From NCBI GenBank assembly GCA_031291055.1, contig JARLJU010000017.1, positions 1 to 64,000 on the forward strand: a DNA stretch of 64,000 nucleotides, written 5' to 3'. The notes beneath the pieces were generated by a model. That model was given only the letters and a program-made list of their open reading frames with translations, searched no databases and was not told the DNA's origin. This DNA is from Rudaea sp. Its GTDB lineage: Bacteria; Pseudomonadota; Gammaproteobacteria; Xanthomonadales; Rhodanobacteraceae. Within the stretch, counting starts at the first letter, position 1. Every line of letters begins with the position of its first letter. Below, piece by piece: positions 54,244 to 62,389 of this stretch. Position numbers and translations under genes: made by a program.

Positions 54244-54480
54244 CTAGCTGGAGAATCCGAAGTGCCGCGGTTGTTCCGCCCAATCGATGGGCGGCGGATC
54301 CAGCAGTTGCCTCACGGCCAATGTCACCGGTTGCCGTCCTGCCAGTATTCGTTCGATCAGACCAGGCGCCAGCAACGAGTCTCTGAGGACCCGTGCGACA
54401 TAGCGCTCAGTCACGTTTTCAGAGATTGCGATCGCCTTGATCGAGCCGAGCGTATTGATTTTCACATCAGGACGAGCCGA
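54244..54480 (-). pseudogene. Serine recombinase C-terminal fragment
   Basis: The reverse strand encodes SIKAIAISENVTERYVARVL, LRDSLLAPGLIERILAGRQP and a DPPPIDWAEQPRHFGF end. This is the typical C-terminus of large serine recombinases and resolvase-like proteins of proteobacterial islands. The catalytic N-terminal domain is absent; the frame upstream is the unrelated R3 repeat. A decayed recombinase tail. Confidence 0.6.
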
Positions 54481-54562
54481 TTCTTGGAGGAATTTGCATC
54501 GAATATAGAGCCATAAGAATTGCGCCAATCCCATTTGGAGTACGGGCTTCCATGGCTCATGG
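54455..54562. repeat. Dispersed repeat R3, copy A
   Basis: TTGATTTTCACATCAGGA through GAATTGCGCCAATCCCATT to GGCTCATGG recurs at 57238-57345 with scattered differences. On the reverse strand both copies encode MGLAQFLWLYIRC followed by PDVKIN. Sixty bases beyond this copy is a TCAATTCGCCAGAGGCAG element end, so R3 may be interior sequence of the same insertion element. Confidence 0.6.
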
Positions 54563-54617
54563 ATCAATGCAAATAACGAATCAAAGTTCGCCGGAAATCG
54601 ACAGTCGGTGGAAGCAT

Positions 54618-54640
54618 AAATAGTCAATTCGCCAGAGGCA
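54618..54640. repeat. Solo AATTCGCCA end near R3
   Basis: TAGTCAATTCGCCAGAGGCAG is the complement-oriented terminus of the TGGCGAATT family, facing the R3 repeat and recombinase fragment. Confidence 0.45.
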
Positions 54641-54870
54641 GTTTATTTTCTGTTAGACCTCCAGAGAATCTACGGCGACGGTTATATAGAGTGATTTACC
54701 ACTACCCGGCTGAGGGAAATACCGGATTACGTAACGTCCTCAACCGACCGACACTGCGATCAAGAGAAAAAGATCCAGGGATCCTAAAAATAGGATGCGA
54801 GACAGGATCAGAATTGTTCACTGCTTATGGCGCTAGGTTCGGGGGGATACGTACATGTTAGGAGGTCGTT

Positions 54871-55317
54871 ATGCGCACGGACTCTGCACGCGTCGCAGCA
54901 TGCCGCCTGCCAACGGCAGCGCTGAATCGCAAATATCCCCTCAGCTCTTCAGATGACTCTGCTGCAAGAAAAAAGCAAAAGACGGGCCGCCATTTGCGCC
55001 CGCACTCCAATCCGGCTCCAGTCGGTGTATCAGACATACATCTAGATACTTACGCGCTAGATCGCGATGCCGGGGTATGGGGTCTCCATGTCAACCACCG
55101 CGGCGACGTTGCACTGGAACTCAACAATTCCCTTGTATCGTCCATTTCGTGCAAGGCCGGCGCGGCCGTTCTGCACACGGAAGCCTGCCCTTTCGAGCGA
55201 GCCGCAGAAATAGTTGCCGCGGTCAGCTCGAACCTCGCTGTTGCCATGAGCGACAGGGCTCGTACAGATTTTGAATTTGATCTGGCTCGATGGATACCCT
55301 TGTATTTTGATCTATAG
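54871..55317 (+). CDS. Hypothetical protein with strong ribosome site
   Basis: A 148-residue protein; AGGAGGTCGTT precedes the ATG. The N-terminal 50 residues are basic and low in structure (ARKKQKTGRHLRPHSN). The C-terminal part is compact (VWGLHVNHRGDVALELNNSL, ARTDFEFDLARWIPLYF). No family recognised and no signal peptide. A longer frame exists on the opposite strand but lacks a ribosome site and protein-like content. Confidence 0.5.
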   Translation: MRTDSARVAACRLPTAALNRKYPLSSSDDSAARKKQKTGRHLRPHSNPAPVGVSDIHLDTYALDRDAGVWGLHVNHRGDVALELNNSLVSSISCKAGAAVLHTEACPFERAAEIVAAVSSNLAVAMSDRARTDFEFDLARWIPLYFDL

Positions 55318-55587
55318 ACGAGGAAATCCGGACAGTAAATTATACCCCGGATATGAAATTGCGCCGATGGCCTTGCCGTCGGCAGACTGCAAGGCAGACT
55401 AGACACAAGAGTGTAAGACCCAAGCGATTTTAACCCGGACTGTAAGGCGCGCTTTGCGAGGAAGATCGCAAAGTGATAAATGTGGTGCCGCTTATTGTGG
55501 CCTACAGATGCCTTTCGCCTAGAGTTTATTGACGAAATCCACCTGCAACCATTTTGCGGCGCACCCTTTAACCATCGGGAGCCGACT

Positions 55588-57042
55588 ATGTTTACTTGTA
55601 GTGTACGTAACCAATCTACGTCAAATAGCTCAAGCCGCACCCATTTCCTTGGGAACATGTCCAGAGACTTCGGCGCGCCGTTATCCGCCGCAATTTTTTT
55701 AGGGCTCGCTGCGTCAGCAATGGCGGCGCCGGTCACAGTGCCCAATGCCGACTTTTCCATCGCCACCAACGATGGCAGCGTCGGCGGCGGTTTGCTCGGC
55801 GGAACGGGTTCGCTGCCGATCGGGTCCGGACCTTGGAGTGGAACGTTTGCAGGTGTTCTGGGAGAGCTCGCGCCACCTCTATTAACCATTGGCTCGGGTC
55901 AAGCGACTATTTCAGGGATTGCCGTTGTTCAGCTTCTCGGGATCAACAACAATGGCGCATTCATCCAAACGCTGGGCGCGCAGTGGGCACCATTAAAGCA
56001 TTACGTACTCGCGGCGGACGTCACTGCGGTCACCCCTTTGCTCATAGCCAACGTGTCGAGCAGTGGCAACATAGGCATGGCGCTAAGCAGCGGCGCTTCC
56101 ACGTATAGTTCTACCGAAACCTCATTGGAGATATCGCTAACTCAACGGCAAAGCAATTCTTACCATCTTGCCTTGGGTTATGACAGCAGCCCGTCGGATG
56201 CGGGCAACATCGGCATTTCGCTATTTTCCAGCCCTACGGGCGTGCTTGCAGTCAATCTGATCTCCGAAGTTGCATTCAACAGCGTTTACCTGACCCAGGC
56301 ACCCATCCCAGCCTTGCCTGCAGCATCGATTGGATCCGCCGGAGGAACGCCGCAAGCCGCAACGGTAAATACGGCGTTCTCTGCACCCCTGGTTGTCAGC
56401 GTGGAAGATGCGGAGGGTGACCCATTGAATGGCGTGATGGTCACGTTCACAGCACCGGTATCCGGACCCAGCGCCGGGCTGTCGTCGACAACAATCATGA
56501 CCGATGTTGGCGGCCGGGCGACCGTCACTGGTACGGCTAACGGCATTGACGGGACTTATCCCGTCATCGCGACGGTCGACGGTGTCCAGCTACCGGCCAC
56601 GTTTAATCTAACGAATACCGGGGCCGGCCAGCCAACAATCACCAGCGTCGCGGGGGGGAATCAACCCCAATCGGCAACGACAGGCAATCCATTCGCATGC
56701 ATGCTCGCCATTCAAGTGATCAACGGCTCAACGCCAGCGGAAGGCGCCACGGTAATGTTTTCGGCTCCCACGACGGGCGCATCAGCCACGCTTGAGGGTG
56801 CAGCAAACACTGGAAACACAGTGACTGAGACGACGGATGCGAACGGGGTAGCAATTGTTTCGGCGACTGCAAATGCAACTGCCGGGTCTTACGATGTAAC
56901 AGCAGCGGTTACTGCCTTACAGTCTGGTCCTGTCTCACCGCCGGTGCAGCTGGCGATCTATCCGTTAACCAATCTTGCTGCAGGCGACCGGCCTTTTTCC
57001 GACGGCTTCGAAACAATACCGGCTCCCTGCGCTAGTTTTTGA
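55588..57042 (+). CDS. Exported Ig-like-repeat protein with SDGFE tail
   Basis: A 484-residue protein; GGGAG precedes the chosen ATG, while the internal ATG at 55657 would give a more standard signal peptide (APLSAAIFLGLAASAMAA). An N-terminal beta-rich domain of about 200 residues is followed by two Big_1/Ig-like domains (about 250-370 and 370-460; TVNTAFSAPLVVSVEDAEGD, GVMVTFTAPVSGPSAGLSST). The end, GDRPFSDGFETIPAPCASF, carries the shared tail with a Cys-containing extension. Surface or secreted. A strong terminator follows at 57066. Confidence 0.75.
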   Translation: MFTCSVRNQSTSNSSSRTHFLGNMSRDFGAPLSAAIFLGLAASAMAAPVTVPNADFSIATNDGSVGGGLLGGTGSLPIGSGPWSGTFAGVLGELAPPLLTIGSGQATISGIAVVQLLGINNNGAFIQTLGAQWAPLKHYVLAADVTAVTPLLIANVSSSGNIGMALSSGASTYSSTETSLEISLTQRQSNSYHLALGYDSSPSDAGNIGISLFSSPTGVLAVNLISEVAFNSVYLTQAPIPALPAASIGSAGGTPQAATVNTAFSAPLVVSVEDAEGDPLNGVMVTFTAPVSGPSAGLSSTTIMTDVGGRATVTGTANGIDGTYPVIATVDGVQLPATFNLTNTGAGQPTITSVAGGNQPQSATTGNPFACMLAIQVINGSTPAEGATVMFSAPTTGASATLEGAANTGNTVTETTDANGVAIVSATANATAGSYDVTAAVTALQSGPVSPPVQLAIYPLTNLAAGDRPFSDGFETIPAPCASF

Positions 57043-57065
57043 GCAGATAGTCGGCTTGCTCAATA

Positions 57066-57095
57066 CGAAGGCACCCGCAAGTGCCTTCGTTTTTT
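57066..57095 (+). terminator. Rho-independent terminator
   Basis: CGAAGGCAC, loop CCGCAA, GTGCCTTCG, then six T residues: a perfect 9-bp stem and T run, 24 bp after the stop of the Ig-like gene. Confidence 0.9.
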
Positions 57096-57106
57096 CGTGA
57101 GCTGCG

Positions 57107-57165
57107 GGTGGCGAATTGGTAAATCAGACCGCTACTGGCGTTTGAAAATAGACCGCGACAGTGCT
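57107..57165. repeat. Solo TGGCGAATT end with conserved interior
   Basis: GGTGGCGAATTGGTAAATCAG and the following CTACTGGCGTTTGAAAATAG match the 7074 and 33035 copies. The R3 copy at 57238 follows. Confidence 0.55.
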
Positions 57166-57237
57166 TTTTCCAACCGAAAGAATCGAGCGCGGCACGCGCG
57201 GGACGAGGATTGCCAGATCCCTGAGTCGGCGTGCCTG

Positions 57238-57345
57238 TTGATTTTCACATCAGGATGAGTCAATTCATCGAGGAATTGGCATCGGATATAGAGCCACAAG
57301 AATTGCGCCAATCCCATTGTAGTAAGGGTTTGCGTGGCTCATGGT
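57238..57345. repeat. Dispersed repeat R3, copy B
   Basis: Counterpart of 54455-54562 in the same orientation, about 85 percent alike by eye. It is preceded at 57107 by an element end, again placing R3 next to a TGGCGAATT terminus. No gene was recognised in 57346-57690. Confidence 0.55.
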
Positions 57346-57690
57346 TCATAAATCGAAGTTCTAAAACCACTATCAGTGATCTTTATTCTGAAATAGTGCC
57401 TCATTTCTTCCAGCCGCGTGTTCGACCCATTCCGCGGGAATCTGCACGGTTCCAGCCGCCACGGCAGCGCTTGCGGTCAATGTTTGTACCGTACAGATGT
57501 TCGAATGCGAGCGTGGTATCTAGGCATGCAAGCTTCGTATGGTTTTACTTCGTCCCGCGATTGCATGATGCGTTGAGACGCAGTGGTCTAGTCTGAACAT
57601 ATTCAGGCTTCTGGAGTGAGCAGCCTTTTACGAACCTTTCAGAAATCGCTTCCCGAAAGCAGCAACTCAATTGAGGGAGAATGCCGTTAT

Positions 57691-59364
57691 CTACGACCCC
57701 TCAAAACCATTGGCAAATATCTTGTCGCCCGGATACTCCACGGCGCCCATATCCACGATGCCTTTGAAGATTCTATAGAAACCTGTTTGGTCGGTCTGAA
57801 GTGGTTGTCCTTGCCCATCTACTGCCAACGCGTTGCTGCCAGCATTGATGGCCTCACTGCCTTTGAGCAACGCCATGGTTTCGGTTAAACCATCATTGTC
57901 CTGTAACGGACCAAGGCCCGGTGAATTGGTGAATACGTTGTGATTTGCCGCGTCGTTGTAGGGGCCTACATTGAGCGCACTGCCAAGCAGACTGTAACCG
58001 GCGTGAAGCACTCCTGGATGTGCCGTGCCAATCTCGATGTCGGGCATCGCGGCCGGATTGCCGAGGATCGAAGCGCTGTTGGCGGAAACAATAGAATTGG
58101 CAAGCGTCATCGTTGAAGCTACGAATGGCCCACCCAACAGCACGCCCCCTGCCGTGTAACTCGTACTGCCCATTGCCGTATTCGACGAAACCGTCGTATT
58201 AGTTAAGTCAAAAGTTCCGTCGTATGCCGACAATCCTCCAGCGACTTTGTTGATCCCGGAGGAACTGTTACCGGAAACGGTTGAGTTTACGAAGTAAACG
58301 GGACCACCGCTGATACCGTCTAAGAAAAGGCCACCTGCACAATAGTTACCGCCCCCCAGTGACGAATTGCCTGAAATTGTGGATCCGAACACAGTCGCGG
58401 TACTTCCAATTGCGTCTACTCGAATGCCACCTATGCAATAGCCAGTGTTGTCGGCGACCGAGCTGTTGGTGAGCGTCAGGTTTGAAGCCCGGACCAACAT
58501 GCCACCAGTCCCATAATCCCTCGGGTTTGAATTGGATAAAATCTGAGAATTTACGATCGTCGCCACGCTGTTGTATATGTCAATGCCACCTGCGTGATAA
58601 AGGGTTGGATGACTATAACTGCCTCCTATATTGGACGTGATCAAGCAACCGGACAAATTTAGGTTGCTGTTTCGAAAAAACGCGCCACCACCGCCATTAG
58701 ATGAATTGGATGTTATGGTCGAATTCGTCAGGCTCGCTTGACCGTTAAAAAACGCTATTCCGCCGCCGCCCTTAGCGGCAGAATTTTCAGAAACCGTCAC
58801 ATTCGTGAGCGAAAGCGTGTTGGTGGCACCCGTCGCGTAGATGCCCCCGCCATATCCAGTTGCAGTATTGCCAGAAATAGTCATGTTCGTGAGAGAAAGC
58901 ACGATGGAGTCATCAGACGTCACTTCGATGCCGCCGCCATTTCCATAAGGGTTACCGTTGATCAGGGTAAGGTTATTCAAACTCAGGGACCCGTCGGCAT
59001 AGAGCACTCCATATCCGTTGTTATGCGCGTCAATTGTCTGGCCGCTGCCGGTGATCGTCATGGGCGCATAGATTGAGATCTGTCCCTGCACGAGCGTTAT
59101 GGTGCTATTGATGAGGCTAGGGTCGAAAACGATCGTGTCGTCGTTGCCGAAGGCTCCAACAGTTTGCGGCCCGCACATTGGCACACTCGCGTTGCTCCCG
59201 GAATTTATCGAGAGAACTGCGTCGCGGAGGTTGCAAAACGCCGAACTGGCGTCGTCGTCGCTGCTGTTGACCGTTATGGTGGCGGCATGCGAGCTGGTGG
59301 CACCGAATGCCAGCGCAATTGCCGCGGCTAGCGGCGGCCTTGACCGTGTGACAGTGCGCATCAT
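57691..59364 (-). CDS. Exported right-handed beta-helix protein, paralogue of 5182
   Basis: A 557-residue protein starting at ATG 59364 behind AGAGGAA, with a signal peptide ending SSHAA. It has the CNLRDAVLSIN cap motif, then ladder repeats such as MTISGNTATGYGGGIYATGA and TVSGNSSSGINKVAGGLSAY. The C-terminus is GDKIFANGFEGS. Same plan as the protein at 5182 with 50 kb between them. Surface adhesin or matrix protein by analogy. Confidence 0.8.
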   Translation of the reverse strand: MMRTVTRSRPPLAAAIALAFGATSSHAATITVNSSDDDASSAFCNLRDAVLSINSGSNASVPMCGPQTVGAFGNDDTIVFDPSLINSTITLVQGQISIYAPMTITGSGQTIDAHNNGYGVLYADGSLSLNNLTLINGNPYGNGGGIEVTSDDSIVLSLTNMTISGNTATGYGGGIYATGATNTLSLTNVTVSENSAAKGGGGIAFFNGQASLTNSTITSNSSNGGGGAFFRNSNLNLSGCLITSNIGGSYSHPTLYHAGGIDIYNSVATIVNSQILSNSNPRDYGTGGMLVRASNLTLTNSSVADNTGYCIGGIRVDAIGSTATVFGSTISGNSSLGGGNYCAGGLFLDGISGGPVYFVNSTVSGNSSSGINKVAGGLSAYDGTFDLTNTTVSSNTAMGSTSYTAGGVLLGGPFVASTMTLANSIVSANSASILGNPAAMPDIEIGTAHPGVLHAGYSLLGSALNVGPYNDAANHNVFTNSPGLGPLQDNDGLTETMALLKGSEAINAGSNALAVDGQGQPLQTDQTGFYRIFKGIVDMGAVEYPGDKIFANGFEGS

Positions 59365-59641
59365 CTGAGTTCCTCTATAAGGATGTGCAAGCGCACGGCA
59401 CGACTCTATCACGTGCGACCGTTAGTCATCGGCCGGCTTAGGACATGGTGTCCGAGACGCCATTGGAAATGTGTGGGCTTTTGGCCAAATGGTCGAAAGC
59501 AGCCACTCGCGACGGGCGCGTTTGGGTCGGAAGCGGCCACGCGGCAAAGTGCCGATTGAGCGCCCGGCTCCGTGACTTCCGCCATTTGAGTCCCGCTCGC
59601 GGGAGTGCAAAAATCGTTCTTGGGTATCCGCGGTCGCTTGT

Positions 59642-60667
59642 ATGCAACGCCACAGTTCGCCCACGCCAAGTATCGTACGCCGCGCCGGTCAGTCGCACGC
59701 CGTCGTCATGCTCGGTTATGCAAATGCGCAGGTGCTCGATATCACAGGTCCGCTTGAGGTGTTCGCGCGAGCGTCGCGCTGGATGCGCGACAATGGGATG
59801 CACCGTGGCGACGCGTACACCGTCGAGTTGGCCGCTGAGCAAGCCGGTCCGGTGGTCATGTCGTCGGGTTTGCAGCTATTCGCGGCGCGTTCGTATCGAA
59901 GCGTCAAGAAGGCCGACACCCTGCTGATCGCGGGCGGAATCGGTTGCCATCAGGCGATGCAGGATCGCGCGTTGTTGCAGTGGCTGCGCAGGATCTCGAC
60001 AAAGGTGTCGCGGCTCGGTTCGGTGTGTACCGGTTCGTTGATCCTGGCGCGCGCCGGCTTGCTCGAAAACCGTTCTGCGACGACGCACTGGGCGTACGTG
60101 CGTCAGCTTGGCGAAGCCAGCTCGTCGATCCTCGTGCAGCCGGACGCTATCTACGTTCGTGACAACAATGTCTTCACGTCGGCCGGAGTCACTGCCGGCA
60201 TCGACATGGCACTCGCGATGGTCGAACAGGACTGGGGTCAGCCGGTTGCGCTGGCCGTCGCGCAAGAGCTGGTGATGTTTCTCAAACGTCCTGGCGGGCA
60301 GTCGCAGTTCAGCAGCCAGCTCGCTGCGCAGTTCTGCGAGGACGACAAGCTGCGCGAGTTGCAGTTGTGGATTCTCGACAACCTGCGGAGCGATCTTTCG
60401 AACGCGACGCTCGCGGAACGCGTGGCGATGAGCGAACGGAATTTCGCACGCCGATTCGCAGAGACACTGGGCGTGACGCCGGCTCGCTACGTCGCGACCC
60501 GGCGACTCGAGGCGGCGCGACGCAAGCTTGAGCAAGGTAAGTTGCGTATCTCGCAGATCGCGAGGAAATGCGGCTTCGGCAGCGAGGAGTCGCTGCGGCG
60601 CGCCTTCGTGGCGGAACTTGGCGTGTCGCCGCAAGCGTATCGGGAGCGATTTCACAGCGCACAGTGA
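59642..60667 (+). CDS. GlxA-type AraC regulator with DJ-1/PfpI domain
   Basis: A 341-residue regulator. Residues about 18-190 are a DJ-1/PfpI-like amidotransferase fold (VLDITGPLEVFARASRW, GSVCTGSLILARAGLLENR) with the elbow Cys present. Residues about 235-335 are two AraC helix-turn-helix motifs (LAERVAMSERNFARRFAETL, ISQIARKCGFGSEESLRRAF). GlxA-type proteins activate nearby catabolic genes upon binding small molecules. Its likely target is the DJ-1/PfpI gene 100 bp downstream on the same strand. Confidence 0.88.
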   Translation: MQRHSSPTPSIVRRAGQSHAVVMLGYANAQVLDITGPLEVFARASRWMRDNGMHRGDAYTVELAAEQAGPVVMSSGLQLFAARSYRSVKKADTLLIAGGIGCHQAMQDRALLQWLRRISTKVSRLGSVCTGSLILARAGLLENRSATTHWAYVRQLGEASSSILVQPDAIYVRDNNVFTSAGVTAGIDMALAMVEQDWGQPVALAVAQELVMFLKRPGGQSQFSSQLAAQFCEDDKLRELQLWILDNLRSDLSNATLAERVAMSERNFARRFAETLGVTPARYVATRRLEAARRKLEQGKLRISQIARKCGFGSEESLRRAFVAELGVSPQAYRERFHSAQ

Positions 60668-60768
60668 TTCGCCGGCCACGACGAGGTTGGCAGGATTCGT
60701 GGGGTGATTGGCCGTTCGACGCGGCCTTGCTGGTCTAGCATTGCGGCACTCCCGACAAAGAGCCCGCC

Positions 60769-61776
60769 ATGAAGTCGCTTCCCTTCGCTATCGCCGTTGC
60801 ACTCATTCCCTGCGCCGCAAACGCGGCCTCGGCACTGCCCAAGGACAACTCGATCAAAGTCGCAATCGTGCTCAGCGAGGGCGCCACGGTGATCGACTTC
60901 GCCGGTCCTTGGGAGGTATTCCAGGACACGATGCTGTACACCGAAGATGGCGGCATGATCATGCCGTTTGAGCTGTATACGGTCGCGCCGTCGACGACAC
61001 CGGTCCACACCTCGGGCGCAGGACGGCACGGCATGACGGTTACGCCCGACTACAACTTCGCCGATGCGCCCGAGCCGGACATCGTCGTGATCGGCGCCCA
61101 GGCAGGCGGCGAGGGCTTGAGCGAATGGCTGCAGAAGATGCACGGCGACAAGAAGCTCGTGATGTCTGTCTGCACGGGCGCGTTCAAGCTTGCGAAGGCC
61201 GGTCTGCTCGACGGAAAGGAGGCGACGACGCATCACTGGTATTTCGGCAACTTCGAGCAGCAGTTCCCGAACGTCAAGCTCGTGCATCAAGTGCGCTATG
61301 TGCAGGCCGATCCGCTGACATTCACCGCCGGCGGCCTCACGTCCGGCGTCGATCTGGCACTGCACGTCGTCGCAGCGCGCTTCGGCGATGACGTAGCGCA
61401 GCACACGGCGGACTACATGGAATACACGGGCACTGCGTGGAAGACGCGGGAACTCGCGGCCGAATTTCCGACGCCCGTGACGCGGCACGAGTGGAGCGGC
61501 AAGTTGCCGTCGGGTTCGTCGCTCACCGTGCACCAAGTGACGTATGGCGCGAGCCCGAAGTTCAGCGCGGATTTTCCGGCGCTGAAAGCGTCGAGCGTTC
61601 CAGCGACGTTCCAGGTTTTGAACGGCAACGTGATGCTCGCTTTCGATATTCCCGGCCATCACGCGACATTCCTCGGCAAGCCCAATGCCGACGAGACGGC
61701 CATGGCCGGCACGTTCACGCAAGATGGCAAGGAGCAGCCGTTGACGTTGACCGTGCGGAGCCCGAAATCGCAGTGA
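60769..61776 (+). CDS. Exported DJ-1/PfpI family protein
   Basis: A 335-residue protein with a signal peptide (LPFAIAVALIPCAANA). The DJ-1/PfpI domain runs to about 225: VAIVLSEGATVIDFAGPWEV, PDIVVIGAQAGGEG, and the nucleophile elbow SVCTGAFKLAKAGLLDGKEA followed by THHWY. The C-terminal 110 residues are an extra beta-rich domain. Periplasmic location is unusual for this fold. With its neighbour the regulator it forms a matched pair of the same fold, one cytoplasmic and one exported. Confidence 0.82.
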   Translation: MKSLPFAIAVALIPCAANAASALPKDNSIKVAIVLSEGATVIDFAGPWEVFQDTMLYTEDGGMIMPFELYTVAPSTTPVHTSGAGRHGMTVTPDYNFADAPEPDIVVIGAQAGGEGLSEWLQKMHGDKKLVMSVCTGAFKLAKAGLLDGKEATTHHWYFGNFEQQFPNVKLVHQVRYVQADPLTFTAGGLTSGVDLALHVVAARFGDDVAQHTADYMEYTGTAWKTRELAAEFPTPVTRHEWSGKLPSGSSLTVHQVTYGASPKFSADFPALKASSVPATFQVLNGNVMLAFDIPGHHATFLGKPNADETAMAGTFTQDGKEQPLTLTVRSPKSQ

Positions 61777-62027
61777 AGCTCCGTCGTCCTTCGGCGAATC
61801 GTCGTTCACAGCGACGAACATACGGTCTGCGTCAGTCACCTGGGAATCATCAAGGTTTCCGCAGCACCGAAGCGATCGATGCACCGTTCGCAGCCGATCG
61901 GCCTCTCTGTTCGGCGATCCCGCATCCGGAGTCGTAACGAGGGGAACGAACCACTGGCCGCGCTTCGAATTCGTGCTCGCACGTGACATTCTCCTCGCCG
62001 CCGACCTCGGGTCTATCGCTTCTTTCC

Positions 62028-62227
62028 CTCCGCACCGGGCACGGCAGCGACGTGCTTCATCCAAGCCGCAGTCTGTCGTTCGTCGAGGTCCGCCACGGAT
62101 ACGAGTTCCATACCCCGCGTCGCCTTACCCATGATTCACTGGGGCGGCGCACCCTGACGGCGACCTGAAAATCCTCCACTCGGGGTCAGGTCAAACTGCT
62201 CGATCAGGGATGCCCGCTTCCGGCCAA
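62028..62227. repeat. 200-bp dispersed repeat R1, copy B
   Basis: Near-identical to 33153-33352, same orientation. It begins within unrelated sequence after the PfpI gene and ends 162 bp before the TolB/TPR gene. The rest of the 613-bp gap (61777-62389) contains no recognised gene. Confidence 0.75.
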
Positions 62228-62389
62228 CTCCGGCCACTTGATGCCCACGAATGCGTGCCTGTGAGCGGACGCTCAGATACCAGCAGGTCGCCCCAACGCA
62301 CCAGGACCGTGGTGATGCCTTGCTGAACATTGCGTTCGAGACAGATCGTTTATGATGGCTCGCGATCCGCAGACACTCAGGGGCACCAT

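Noticed and set aside
55050-55889. A 279-codon reverse-strand frame
   Set aside because: It overlaps the starts of two forward genes that have ribosome sites and a signal peptide. No start signal or domain was seen in it.
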